DNA of 64,000 nucleotides from Halosimplex aquaticum (GTDB lineage: Archaea; Halobacteriota; Halobacteria; Halobacteriales; Haloarculaceae). The stretch covers positions 117,965 to 181,964 of the forward strand of contig NZ_CP118159.1 in assembly GCF_028747785.1 (NCBI RefSeq). Direction: 5' to 3'. Below the pieces are notes generated by a model. It was not told the DNA's origin. It did no database searches and was given only the letters and a program-made list of their open reading frames with translations. Shown piece by piece: positions 46,837-56,541 of the stretch; position 1 is the first letter of the stretch, and every line of letters begins with the position of its first letter. The position numbers and the translations under genes are program-made.

Positions 46837-46970
46837 ACAACAGTCGACCTTATGCGTCAAAGGGGATGAAAACCGTGAATTCGGGTGATTCAGCGGCCAA
46901 ATAGGCTAGAATCCCTCGTTGAGGGTACTGGGCAAAACTGATTTAGCACCCCTTCTAATATTATTATCGA

Positions 46971-47417
46971 ATGAGTCTCTGGAGGTCCAAACGGCGCTAC
47001 GAGACAGGGCGCCACATCAGTGATCAAAGCGATGATGCCCTGTATGCGCTCGCCCTTCTCCAGAGCGACGGGTCTGTCACAAGGACGCGTGCGGACGAAC
47101 TCCGTGATAATCTCGAAGCGGGGAAAGCTGTTCTCAGGACGCTTCGTGATGCGTTAGAGCATCCTGAGAAATCTGACAACTTCGCATACACATTGGCTCG
47201 CCAATTGCGAGAGCATTACGGCGATATCAACAAGTACGCGATTGAACGTCTAAACCGGCACTTGGACCTTCTGGGGGAAACAAAGGAAGATTTGGAATAT
47301 CGGGAGAATCTCACCGAAGTCATAGAGACATTGGAACTGGTTGAAGAGTTGGCGACGCGAACAACTGACCAAGACGCAGAACAACTGCGAGATTACGTTG
47401 CCCACTCGGATCATTGA
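46971..47417 (+). CDS. Helical hypothetical protein upstream of the metalloprotease
   Basis: A 148-residue, charged, helical protein (MSLWRSKRRYETG). No domain recognised. Its end overlaps the following frame, and the next gene has no good start of its own after this stop. The two may be coupled or may be one gene broken by an extra base near 47400. Confidence 0.5.
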   Translation: MSLWRSKRRYETGRHISDQSDDALYALALLQSDGSVTRTRADELRDNLEAGKAVLRTLRDALEHPEKSDNFAYTLARQLREHYGDINKYAIERLNRHLDLLGETKEDLEYRENLTEVIETLELVEELATRTTDQDAEQLRDYVAHSDH

Positions 47418-48471
47418 TCATCGCGAGAGTGATTTAGAGGCCCGATTCGAACACCTTCAGGAGGAGGCAGAGCGGTTTTCAGAGCTCACGATAAGCAATG
47501 CGTTTGACGACTACTTTTCTAACATCCGAGACGCTTTCGAGAAAATCGATAGCCGTCGATCAGACGTGGAAGCAAATCCGGATAACGACGCGCTGTATCA
47601 ACGGTACCTCTCAAAGGTCATTTCAGCAGAGGCAGACATCTCTGACCTCGAACTTGTACTAACACATCTCGACCTATACACCCATCATCGAGATCGCTGG
47701 CCAGATAGAATTCAACACGTCGAAGAGATCTGCGAGGAACTCACCGATGCGTTCGGTCTATCTGTGACCTGCTTCCCTGTAATCCGCGAGAATTACGCGC
47801 TCTTACCATTGCTCGACGACGATTTCTACGTGATATACGTCCCTCGCGGGAGAAGTATCGTCCCTACGACTCCAATCCTGGCACACGAAGTTGCTCACGC
47901 GCTCTTGGATCAGCGGTCATCACGATCTCACGAGTTCAATCAACGATTTAGCGAACTTCGACGGCAAATGGACCATGAGAGAACTGAACGGGATTTTCAC
48001 GGGAACTGGTCACACTGGTACAGTGAACTCTTCTGCGACGTTGCTGGCTTCTTTGCATTTGGTCCGAGCTATGTATGTGCCCAACTCCACCATCTCCTCT
48101 CCCGAAACCCCTACTTTATCCAGCGTGACGTTGGGGTAGAAGACGATACTCTTCATCCCCCCGACGCACTCAGAGTAACCGTCATTACTGATCTCGCGGA
48201 CGAATATCTCCCAAAGCAGCTCCGGGAACCATTAGAAGATATCCGAGAGGAGTATACTCAACATCTGCAGTGCTATGAGGAATCAAAGCGACCATTTTAC
48301 GATGAATGGGCTGACGACGAATTGGTCGATGCTGTCATCTCGGATGCAGCAGGTGTGAACACCCAGTTCGACCAACTCTGCAGTCACATTCAGAATGGGT
48401 CTGACCCGTCCAGTGTACCTGAATTCGAATTTCGACTAAAGGCGAACAGGTACTGGCTAGATGAAAATTAG
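47398..48471 (+). CDS. Predicted zinc metalloprotease (HEVAH)
   Basis: A protein of about 357 residues if it starts at the TTG 47398; a TTG at 47341 would add 19. The middle has AHEVAHALLD (HExxH) and, downstream, WYSELFCDVAGFFAFGP, where E (or the D two residues on) is the likely third zinc ligand. The N-terminal part is helical; the C-terminal part has no motif. Its 3' end overlaps the Argonaute gene by 4 bases in convergent orientation. No signal peptide is seen, so it would act in the cytoplasm. Proteases occur as effectors in defence loci, but a link to Argonaute is only positional. Confidence 0.62.
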   Translation: MPTRIIDHRESDLEARFEHLQEEAERFSELTISNAFDDYFSNIRDAFEKIDSRRSDVEANPDNDALYQRYLSKVISAEADISDLELVLTHLDLYTHHRDRWPDRIQHVEEICEELTDAFGLSVTCFPVIRENYALLPLLDDDFYVIYVPRGRSIVPTTPILAHEVAHALLDQRSSRSHEFNQRFSELRRQMDHERTERDFHGNWSHWYSELFCDVAGFFAFGPSYVCAQLHHLLSRNPYFIQRDVGVEDDTLHPPDALRVTVITDLADEYLPKQLREPLEDIREEYTQHLQCYEESKRPFYDEWADDELVDAVISDAAGVNTQFDQLCSHIQNGSDPSSVPEFEFRLKANRYWLDEN

Positions 48472-50673
48472 CTCGGCAGGAATCTGAGCTGGGGACAGCT
48501 CTCGAACAAGCTGTGCATCTCCGCGGGATATCGGGTCGTGATTGGATCGCTGATCTTGGAACCAGGCGACCACCAGACCAAGAACGAGAGGTCGAATACG
48601 TCCTGTCCGATCTCCGTAATATCGATATCTTCGGTTCCTGCTCGTTCCTGAATCCGGAAGGTACGAGGTGTTCCCTGATACGTGTATTCTCCTCCAGACG
48701 GGGCTAAGACCATCGTAGATTCATCTACTTCCGCATATGCCCCGGTTCGGCACGCACAGTCGGTATCATCGGAATAGATTCGGTACGACGTACTATCTCG
48801 CAGCTCGACCGCGCTCCAGCTGAAGTCGTCGTCAATGTATCCCTCCTCTTTCAGGCTGTCGACGGCAGATTCGATACCTGCGATTTCCTCATTGCCGTAG
48901 GTCCCATTTCGATGAACAACCAATGAGTCGACGGTCCCCTCGTTTTGGTTGATTGCCTCGACAATTCCATCACCAATGAGCTTCTCGGCATGATCGAAAT
49001 CGTCTACCGTACTATCTCCTCGACCGTGTGGTTGCTTCGTCCAGTCAATTACGTCCCCTGATTCCCCAGAAACGGTGACAGAGCAAGCAGTTGTACTCTG
49101 ATCCCCCGTTACACTCAATCCGATGACGACATCTGCATGTAATCCTTCCTCTAACAGGAACGGTCGAACACCGAGTTTCGATGCTAGATCGGTCGCCGTA
49201 TTCCTGAGTGAATAACTCTCATCCCGATTGCGCTCCTGCTGGTAGTTCTCGTGACGAATATGCTGGACCGGCTTTCCGTTCACCGCATTGATTACGTCAT
49301 AATATTCTGTCTGACTATCGCCAGTCAAGTACGCGAACGCACCAGTGACCTTCTGAGCAAACTCTTCTTTCCACTGGTCGTACTCGGAACGACTCTCGAA
49401 ACTCACACCGCCAGGCTGCTCTTTCAGATCAAGATCGGCGAATCGCTTTACATACGACCGAATATCATCGAATGCGTCGAACGCTGTTTGACGGGTTGAA
49501 TCGGTATGGAGCACCGCAACCCATGGTTCGTCCATCGGTTTCCGTTTCGGCCCGAACTCTTCGAGATAGTCAAGAGTTCGATACTCCCAGATATCCCTGG
49601 TTATGTCTCCTGAGCTAGTCAGATCAGACGTACCTACTTCTAATACCGTATCGTCTCCGAAGCTAAGCGCCGGAAAACCGAACGTGTCGACGCCGTCTCG
49701 GATCGGTGTGTCAGCGACATCTGCTTCGTGATCTCCGAGACGGATATAGTGAACTGGACGGATCCACTCTTGGACTTCTTCCCAGCGTTCGTCTGCCTCC
49801 AGCGTCGACGCCTGTGTCGTCACCTCTTCCTGGTTGGGAATCAGTCGCAGGAGTGATGGTGCAGCATCGTAGGTTCGATTCCCTCGAGAATACTTGTACT
49901 TGACAACGGGTTCATTCGGATCGATTTTCCCAGCCCATTCACTCCCATAGTTGTTATCGACGAAAGAGAGAACCGAGGTCGGTTCTCCGTCAATATTCAT
50001 CGTTTCGTCAGTGACAACGGCGTCGGAAACCGAGTGTAATCGTACCGGTTGAGGTTCAGGACGGTCGAAGAAGAAATAGCGGCGGCCATCCCCAAACTGG
50101 TTGATGACTTCTGATTCTCCGTGGGCATCGAGGCGATCCGCCAGCGTCCGTTCGTCGACGAATTTTCGGGTGGGGTCGAGGCTGAGCATGAAGCCGAATC
50201 CGGATCGATAATCGATGCTAGTCCGGATTCCGCGGAACATTTCGTAAACCGCTTCGTCGCCTCGAACGGTTCGAATTGGGTCGGCTTCGTAGAAGTTCCC
50301 TCGTTCATTGTACTCCCAACAGTCAAGTACGGACGTAAGATATGATCCAAACCCGTCTCGGAGGGCCTGGCCTATAGCACCTCGATGACGAGGATTTTCC
50401 GGGTCGAGAGTAGTTTTATATTCCAGACTTAGAGTTATCCCGTCGGCGTCAACCTCCTTGGGTTCATGCTCATGTCCGAAGACTGCAATATACCATTTGC
50501 CATCGCCTCCCCGGATACGATGAGCCTCTCCCCACGTTCGATCCGAGAGGATGTTCTCAAAGTGAGCTGCTCGAATACGGATTGTCTGGGAGTTCAGCGG
50601 ATATTTCGTAGATTTTCGCGGGAAGATCAGGGACCGATATCTGGAACGAACTGAGGAACTGTCCCATTTTCAT
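48468..50673 (-). pseudogene. Argonaute (long, predicted catalytically inactive), one N-terminal frameshift
   Basis: The C-terminal third is a PIWI domain: LGVRPFLLEEGLHADVVIGLSV, SLVVHRNGTYGNEEIAGIE, a KxxxR-like segment, YQGTPRTFRI, and a closing stretch FLVWWSPG...RYPAEMHSLF. Canonical catalytic aspartates would sit in IGLD/IGID and HRDG; here they read IGLS and HRNG, so slicing is not expected. The frame is open from 50240, but homologous-looking N-terminal sequence continues upstream through YPLNSQTIRIRAAHFENIL to about 50610. ATG 50673 (MKMGQFLSSFQISVP) joins it if one A is removed from an AAA run near 50605. The whole is about 735 residues. Inactive long Argonautes use guides to find targets and recruit effectors. 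Confidence 0.85.
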
Positions 50674-50754
50674 TGATAATTTATTGGACCCCAGTTAGTC
50701 GTTTCGGGGTCTGCCAGTCTCTTCCTTTTCGGTCCGTTTGAATGGCAAACTGGA

Positions 50755-51624
50755 TTACTGAATCTGGACAGCATCTCTGTGCCGCTCTAGAATCTGTTTT
50801 TCGACTAACCGAGCAATCGCATCGTCAACAGCGTCCATCTGGTCGTCAGAAAGCGCTCTCACGTTCGAGAGAACGCGGTCGCGAATTTTCTCGATATCGG
50901 TTAGTCCATCATCGACCGCACCCAGGACGGTGTACTCGACTTCGAACTCTGTCGCGAGATCTGAGATACGAGACGTGAACGAATTCGGGAGGCCCGACAG
51001 TGAATTGACCGCCATCTCGATAGTGAACAGCGGATGGGAACGCTCTCGGATGTGTCGTGCTTCAGTCGACCCCGTGTTGAACGGACGCTGTTCGCTGATT
51101 TCGATCAGGATCGACTCATAGTCGAGGCCACGCTGGGCGTACTTCCGCATGTCCTCGATGTCGCGCCGGCGGCCACTCGCCAGGTCACCACCCGAGACCG
51201 CTTTCAACAGGAACATGTCCTCGTCCGAGAGGATGAACGCCGTCGCGTGGTCGCCGGTCCAAAATTCCTCGGCCCGGTCATGCATTCGCTCGGTGATCCA
51301 CACCTTCCCGACGACTTGCCGCTCGAAGAGGTCGATCTGAAATCCGCGGTCTTCGTGATGAAGCTCAACTGTTTTCCCGACACCCTCGAACGACTCCGTC
51401 GGCTCGTCAACCACCGCAAACCCTTGTGCCAGGAGCGCCTGGTAGACGTGCTCGAACTCGGAAACGACCCCCAAAGCAAGATCGATATCCTCGGTCTGAT
51501 CCTTCAGCCCGCGAACCGTCATCGCCGAGCCGCCGAGGAGATACACGTCTACGGGTTCCGAAAGCCAGCTGTCGAACTCTTCGAGGAACGCTCTGATCGC
51601 ATCTCCGCCTTTGAACACAGTCAT
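50755..51624 (-). CDS. DUF6036-type nucleotidyltransferase
   Basis: A 289-residue protein with the nucleotidyltransferase signature GGSA (31-34) followed by DID (D46, D48), as in AbiEii-like and DUF6036 proteins, then SDEDMFLLKAVSGG and RDIEDM. The upstream HTH gene overlaps by 4 bases, matching the usual two-gene layout of nucleotidyltransferase toxin-antitoxin systems, in which the enzyme adds nucleotides to tRNA or protein. The C-terminal 120 residues are helical. Confidence 0.75.
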   Translation of the reverse strand: MTVFKGGDAIRAFLEEFDSWLSEPVDVYLLGGSAMTVRGLKDQTEDIDLALGVVSEFEHVYQALLAQGFAVVDEPTESFEGVGKTVELHHEDRGFQIDLFERQVVGKVWITERMHDRAEEFWTGDHATAFILSDEDMFLLKAVSGGDLASGRRRDIEDMRKYAQRGLDYESILIEISEQRPFNTGSTEARHIRERSHPLFTIEMAVNSLSGLPNSFTSRISDLATEFEVEYTVLGAVDDGLTDIEKIRDRVLSNVRALSDDQMDAVDDAIARLVEKQILERHRDAVQIQ

Positions 51625-52571
51625 GACACTCCGTACTGCTCTTTGAGAGCGATAAATTCTGATTCACTTGGGAGGAATATCGGGAGGTCCTCAGCAACCT
51701 CGAACTCTCCGTGAAGGGGTCGGTACATCGCAGCCACCGCTGTCTCCAGATCGTACCACGTTGCCGTTTCTATGAGGGTCTCCTGGTCGATATCCAGTTT
51801 CTCGATCAGCAGCATCGAATAACTGACGCGTCGCGACCCGCTATCGAGGACAAGGGTGTGGCACACGACCTCCGAGGGCGTGAGTACTTCATCCGGAGCG
51901 TACCAGAACGCGGGTTCACCGGCGAGGAAGAACTGCAAGCCGTACTCCTGGAATCGCGCGAGTCCAGTCACCCGCCACTCAGCGGCCGACTCTAGTGCGG
52001 TCGTATCCTCGGACGTCTGGACGCGAACGAGTGCTCGCTTCGGGTCGCACCACTCGACAGTCGCACTCGGAGCGAGTTCTCGAGCTCGCGAGCGATGGTC
52101 GTGGGTCACGACTTCTTGTGCGAACCGTAGCAGTGGCGAGAGGTCATCAGTTAACGCGTATTCGGGTCCAGACGGCGACAGCATTGCACGGTGCTTGAGC
52201 GGTGACAACGCGTTGTGGACGCCCTGTCTGGTGATGTCGAGTCGGTCTGCGATCTCGGTCGCTCGACGTGGTTCGTCGAGATACCAGCACACCCGTAACG
52301 TAGCTGGTGAGAGTATCTCTGTCCAGTCGACGTGCCCGAGCTTCGAACGGAGATCTCGATACGCCTCAACGACTGGATGGTCAGTCACTCGGACGAGACG
52401 CCGATTCTTCGAACCACGGGCTTCGGTGAGCAAGCCGTCCTCGAGCAACTCATCGAGGATGTCGTAGATATGGTCCTGCGAATACTCAGTTTCGGTCGCG
52501 AGTTCGTCTGGCGTCGCCTCGCGGCCAGCGCTAAGCGCGTCTAGCAGTGCAAGGCTGGCCTTCGTCAGCAT
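51621..52571 (-). CDS. Two-domain winged-helix regulator, antitoxin-like partner
   Basis: A 316-residue protein with two winged helices: one at the N-terminus (SAGREATPDELATETEYSQDHIYDILDELLEDGLL) and one near 110 (PRRATEIADRLDITRQGVHNALSPL). A long C-terminal domain of unknown fold follows. It lies immediately upstream of the nucleotidyltransferase (4-base overlap). The arrangement suggests a repressor and antidote for that enzyme. AT-rich DNA with TATA-like boxes precedes the start. Confidence 0.72.
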   Translation of the reverse strand: MLTKASLALLDALSAGREATPDELATETEYSQDHIYDILDELLEDGLLTEARGSKNRRLVRVTDHPVVEAYRDLRSKLGHVDWTEILSPATLRVCWYLDEPRRATEIADRLDITRQGVHNALSPLKHRAMLSPSGPEYALTDDLSPLLRFAQEVVTHDHRSRARELAPSATVEWCDPKRALVRVQTSEDTTALESAAEWRVTGLARFQEYGLQFFLAGEPAFWYAPDEVLTPSEVVCHTLVLDSGSRRVSYSMLLIEKLDIDQETLIETATWYDLETAVAAMYRPLHGEFEVAEDLPIFLPSESEFIALKEQYGVS

Positions 52572-52668
52572 CTCTGTAAATAATATAGCCGATTCGTATA
52601 AATATGTTTCTGGATTTCTGTTTACACACTGGCTGTGAATCGTCTACCCCGCTGCGGACGGAATCGTG

Positions 52669-52911
52669 CTACATCGAAACCGGCGGAAGCCAGTCACAGG
52701 ACGGACAGAACGCTTCGTATACAGCCAGTGTTTCGTCGAACTCCCAACCTCCGTCGTCATGGAAGAGTACGCCCGCTCGAATAATAGCATGAACCGCCCC
52801 GTGACCACAGTGGGGGCATTCGTCACCTGGGGCCCATCCCGCCCGCTCGAAATCAATCGTCCACTCCGCATCGGTGACCGACGGCGGCGACCGTTCACCG
52901 CAAGAAGTCAT
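52669..52911 (-). CDS. Small zinc-binding protein downstream of TFB
   Basis: An 80-residue protein with two knuckles, CPHCGHG and FCPSCDW, likely binding one zinc. Start at ATG 52911 overlaps the TFB stop by 4 bases (ATGA), so the two are co-translated. The central helix is aromatic and acidic. A possible TFB modulator, but this is inferred from the coupling alone. Confidence 0.66.
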   Translation of the reverse strand: MTSCGERSPPSVTDAEWTIDFERAGWAPGDECPHCGHGAVHAIIRAGVLFHDDGGWEFDETLAVYEAFCPSCDWLPPVSM

Positions 52912-53897
52912 CTCTGTACCTCCAGTCCAGACTCCGCTGGGCGTTCGAGCATCGATTGGAGTTTCTTCCACTGCTCACGGAGCGTCATAGCGGAGACATT
53001 CGCGAGTTCAGCGAGACTCGTTTGAGTGACTTTCTCGTCACCCTCCCGAGCAGCTTCATAGACGCAGGCAGCGGCAACACCGGTTGGTCGACAGCCGTTC
53101 CCGAGACCGACTTCGGACGCTTCTCGGGCCAACGTCAGGGCGCGTTGGCGCACTTCTCGTGAGAGATCGAGGTCCGATGCAAATCGTGGGACATACTGAA
53201 CGGGAGCCATCGGAACGGCCGGGAGATTGAGTTCGTGATTCAGCACGCTGTACGCGTTGCTGACCCGCTCTTTGGAGACAGTCGACACCTCTCCGACCTC
53301 GTCGATTGTCCGAGGGAGTCCCGAACATCGACAGGCTGCATACACGCCGGCAGCCGCTATTGCTTCAATCGAGCGACCACGGATGAGGTCTTCGTTCGCA
53401 GCAGTCCGATAGAGGGCGCACGCCTGCGTACAGATGCTCTCGGAAAGGTCGAGCGCACCAACGATCCGCCGGATCTCCGAAAGTCCATGTGCAAGGTTCT
53501 GGTCTGCCTTCCCTTCGAACTGGGCTTGGCGGTCCCATCGCCGAAGCCGGTGCAGTTTCCGACGTTTCGCAGCCGGAAGTTGCTGCCCTCGTGCATCGCG
53601 ATACCGGCCGATCTCTGCAGAGATGCCCCAGTCGTGGCGTGCATTCGTCACTGGTCCACCAACGCGACGCCGCTCTTCGGCATCGTATGGCGTCCATTCC
53701 GGACCGTAGTCGATACAATCCTCGTCGACGACGAGCCCACACTCAGGACAGTACCTCTCAGTACCTTCTCGTCTGAGCTGGACCTCAGAGCACTCGGGGC
53801 ACTGGTCGGTCGTTGTGAGTCGTTCGTGAATCTCAACACTGTTCCTCTCAGGCTGTTCAGTGTGCTTCGTCGCGACGCTGGATGATTCTGTAGACAT
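52908..53897 (-). CDS. tfb: Transcription initiation factor IIB (TFB)
   Basis: A 329-residue TFB: N-terminal zinc ribbon CPECSEVQLRREGTERYCPECG (33-54), a B-finger/linker with EWTPYDAEERRRVGGP, and two cyclin folds (SEIRRIVGALDLSESICTQACALYRTAA and a second repeat). In archaea TFB joins TBP at the BRE/TATA box and recruits RNA polymerase; haloarchaea use several TFBs to switch promoter sets. A copy on an accessory element could redirect host transcription or serve element genes. No truncation is seen. Confidence 0.9.
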   Translation of the reverse strand: MSTESSSVATKHTEQPERNSVEIHERLTTTDQCPECSEVQLRREGTERYCPECGLVVDEDCIDYGPEWTPYDAEERRRVGGPVTNARHDWGISAEIGRYRDARGQQLPAAKRRKLHRLRRWDRQAQFEGKADQNLAHGLSEIRRIVGALDLSESICTQACALYRTAANEDLIRGRSIEAIAAAGVYAACRCSGLPRTIDEVGEVSTVSKERVSNAYSVLNHELNLPAVPMAPVQYVPRFASDLDLSREVRQRALTLAREASEVGLGNGCRPTGVAAACVYEAAREGDEKVTQTSLAELANVSAMTLREQWKKLQSMLERPAESGLEVQR

Positions 53898-53928
53898 GGT
53901 TGATCGAAGGGAGGGCTCTATGAGCGGG

Positions 53929-54456
53929 CTACTCGAAGTCGAGGCCTGTCAGGTGGGGTGGCAGTTCCGGGTCGAATTCGCGGTGGAATGCGCGGAGAAC
54001 TCGATTCTGCCAAGCTGCGTATTCGCCAGGGGTCGAGGCTCCGAACCGTTTCACACCAAGATCGTATTCCCGAGCAAACGCTTCGAGATCGACTGCCTCG
54101 ATACTCGTAATCGCGTCTGTCGTGGGATCTGGAGCAGCGGCTGCAGGAAGTGGTCGTTCCACCCACGCATCGAAGCAGCCATCCACGGAGCTAATCACGA
54201 GGACGCCGTCGGTTGCGCCAACGAACAGGCTGGTCGAAATCCGAGCGAGGTTGCGGTACAGATCTGACGGAACGACCAGGAGTAGGTTTTCTGAATCCAC
54301 CGAGGATGGATGGGCGTCTCCTTCAGACTGGCTGTCAGTCCTCCACTGGTTCTCGGTGTCGAGCCAACCTCCATATCGAAGCTTGTCGAGTGCGGCATCG
54401 AGGAACGTCTGGCTCCGATACTGGATGTACCCGACGACTGTCGCATAGAAGCTCAT
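53929..54456 (-). CDS. Hypothetical plasmid protein, 175 residues
   Basis: Starts MSFYATVVGYIQYRSQTFLDAALDKLRYGGWLD. A small alpha/beta protein (LLLVVPSDLYRNLARISTSLFV, GVLVISSVDGCFDAWVE), acidic, with no recognised motif. It is followed on the same strand, at 31 bases, by the TFB gene. Confidence 0.55.
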   Translation of the reverse strand: MSFYATVVGYIQYRSQTFLDAALDKLRYGGWLDTENQWRTDSQSEGDAHPSSVDSENLLLVVPSDLYRNLARISTSLFVGATDGVLVISSVDGCFDAWVERPLPAAAAPDPTTDAITSIEAVDLEAFAREYDLGVKRFGASTPGEYAAWQNRVLRAFHREFDPELPPHLTGLDFE

Positions 54457-54543
54457 CGAGCCTCCGCGGAGAACTCCAGAGTGAGCGGATCCGAAGTACA
54501 CGACCCACACCGATTAGTCGAGGATAAAATTCGGATGGAATGC

Positions 54544-55035
54544 TCAGTAGTGGACATCAGCGGGGACCACCCAGAACTCATCCTCACCGTTGTATTCGAG
54601 ATGCTGTTCGACCGCTGATCGAGAGCGAAGCCCGGCGCCGTGTTGGTCGTAGATCCAGACGGAGGGGCCGGCGAATTGGCCGAGTCGATAACAATCGAAC
54701 CGAGTGAGATCGACGTCGTCCATTACGGACTCAGAATCGAGGGATTCGAGTTTCACTCGTAGTTTGTCGAGTGTCTCATGGAACCACGCTTCTTGTGCTT
54801 CGACAGCGTCTTCGAGGAATTGCTTTCCCGTCTCCGACTGCAGGGACAGGGCTGGGTCGAGGCCGCCATAGCGGGGATGATCTCGATACCGAGCCGTCGA
54901 TTCATCTAGCGTTTTGTAGTAGTCGAACGCCGTCGAAGCCCCGTCACTGATTCCGGTCAAGCGGTCGAGTGCGTATCGAGCTGTACTAACCGCCTCCGGG
55001 CTATCGACCGCCGGAACGAGGACTCTGATGAGCAT
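54544..55035 (-). CDS. Hypothetical protein, 163 residues
   Basis: Starts MLIRVLVPAVDSPEAVS (a further ATG lies two codons upstream). It has a beta strand, a helical middle and a short aspartate-rich C-terminal part. Universal-stress-like at the N-terminus, but the ATP motif is absent. Not recognised. Same strand as the two genes downstream. Confidence 0.5.
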   Translation of the reverse strand: MLIRVLVPAVDSPEAVSTARYALDRLTGISDGASTAFDYYKTLDESTARYRDHPRYGGLDPALSLQSETGKQFLEDAVEAQEAWFHETLDKLRVKLESLDSESVMDDVDLTRFDCYRLGQFAGPSVWIYDQHGAGLRSRSAVEQHLEYNGEDEFWVVPADVHY

Positions 55036-55217
55036 ATGCATTTTCTATTCCTCACCCCTTTCGGGGTCGATAAATTCGGGTGTCGAAGACGAACCCAATG
55101 TACATCAGATGGATTTACGGAACAAGGAGGGAAATCGAGGATGAACGCCTTTCTGAGTGATCCGCCTTCGAGAAATTGACGGAGGAACTACGACGTATCT
55201 CTCTGGTAAGATCCACA

Positions 55218-56024
55218 ATGACGATAACTCAGTCCAACATTCGAGACCTGTGTACCGACGCGGTGTTCGACCGTGGGCAGAACTACTACTCCGAGGGCAA
55301 GGTTCACGAGCGACGACGTGTCGACGACATCATCACTGCGACAGTCGAAGGATCGAGACTGTACGACGTGACGCTCTCACTCGCCGAGTCCGATTTCGAG
55401 CCTTCCTGTACGTGTCCATACGATGGGGCTGGGGAGTGCAAACACGTCGTTGCCGTGCTCTTGTCGCTGATCGACGAGTTGCCGGAAGATGAGGGAGAGC
55501 GTCTCGACACCGTCTTCGAAAGTATCGATACCTCCGAGTTACAGGCGTTTGTGCGCGAGGAACTCGCTCGTGACGACGCGATGCTGGATCGGTTCTTCGC
55601 AACGTTCGATGCAACGTCAGGGAAATCTCACGAAGCGTATCGGGACGACGTCTCCCAACTGTTTGACGAACACACCAGAGAGTACCCTGTCGTCATCGAT
55701 GCAATCGATTTCAGTCGATTCACGGATCTCGGGGAACGATACCAAGATCGAGGTCGCTATCGGCAAGCCGCAGCGGTCTATCGTGGACTCGTGGCTGGGA
55801 TCGACGACAACATCGAACTCGTCGATGGAGCCTATGACCACTATGCAAGGGTTTTCCGTGAGGGCTTAGACGCCTACGTCGAATGCGTCACAGCAGCTGA
55901 TCTCTCCTTGTCTGAGTATGAGGCGTACGAACAGTTCCTCAAGCGAATCGAGTCTGGGTCACAAATCCATCGCGAACAGTTCGAGCGAGCGCTATCGAGT
56001 CTGCAAGCCACAATCGAGGAGTGA
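55218..56024 (+). CDS. SWIM zinc-finger protein, 268 residues
   Basis: From ATG 55218 (MTITQSNIRDLCTD) the N-terminal third carries a SWIM motif: FEPSCTCPYDGAGECKHVVAVLLSL (CxC...CxH). The rest is helical, with tetratricopeptide-like YQDRGRYRQAAAVYRGLV (about 180). SWIM proteins with helical repeats are often RNA- or DNA-associated. This is the third SWIM protein of the window, on the opposite strand from its neighbours. Confidence 0.7.
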   Translation: MTITQSNIRDLCTDAVFDRGQNYYSEGKVHERRRVDDIITATVEGSRLYDVTLSLAESDFEPSCTCPYDGAGECKHVVAVLLSLIDELPEDEGERLDTVFESIDTSELQAFVREELARDDAMLDRFFATFDATSGKSHEAYRDDVSQLFDEHTREYPVVIDAIDFSRFTDLGERYQDRGRYRQAAAVYRGLVAGIDDNIELVDGAYDHYARVFREGLDAYVECVTAADLSLSEYEAYEQFLKRIESGSQIHREQFERALSSLQATIEE

Positions 56025-56078
56025 GGCACAGTTGGTGTTTCAGCCAGCACGGGCGGAGGGAAGAGATTGGAAGAGCGA

Positions 56079-56393
56079 TTAGAGCTCCGTCACCCACCCA
56101 ATTTCCCCTGAACGCCTTTCGAATCCTTCTGTCTCTAAGATATGCTTCATAGCTGGGTGAGTAGCGTTGTTCGTCGAGACTTCACTGCACCCCTCTGTCC
56201 GGCTCAACTCAATGAATTCATTGAGGGCTGCCCGACCCACACCCTTGTTCTCCCAGTGTAGTTCCACAGTGAGATACTCTAACTCACCGGGAACACCTTC
56301 GATTGCACCAACGCACGTACCGTCGACAAGGATGTCGTACCCCAGCATCGCCTCGGTGAGAGAGACAGCTTGCTGGGTCAACGCTATTGACAT
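56079..56393 (-). CDS. Small GNAT-like acetyltransferase
   Basis: A 104-residue protein with the GNAT core: LEYLTVELHWENKGVGRAALNEFI (acetyl-CoA loop KGVGRA), then ATHPAMKHILETEGFERR. It is shorter than usual, lacking the first beta strands, so it may be a minimal or truncated member. It lies 43 bases downstream of a small open frame on the same strand and may belong to the toxin-antitoxin operon. Confidence 0.62.
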   Translation of the reverse strand: MSIALTQQAVSLTEAMLGYDILVDGTCVGAIEGVPGELEYLTVELHWENKGVGRAALNEFIELSRTEGCSEVSTNNATHPAMKHILETEGFERRSGEIGWVTEL

Positions 56394-56436
56394 CGTCCGC
56401 GGCAGTCATAGTATTCGATTAGTGAATAATCGCTCT

Positions 56437-56541
56437 TCAATCTTGGAGCATCGCAGCCATTCGGCCTGCCTCCTCAGCTTCCTCACTTCGATACATATCG
56501 TACTTTGCGAGTGCTTCATCAACCGCCTCATCGAGCGTCAT
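56437..56541 (-). CDS. Very short acidic open frame
   Basis: A 34-codon frame (MTLDEAVDEALAKYD...MLQD) starts inside the end of the HTH gene. It is below the usual size, but the coupling, the composition and the helix-like pattern make a small antitoxin-type peptide possible. Confidence 0.35.
   Translation of the reverse strand: MTLDEAVDEALAKYDMYRSEEAEEAGRMAAMLQD

Noticed and set aside
48468..50673. Slicing-active Argonaute
   Set aside because: At least two catalytic aspartate positions are occupied by S and N.
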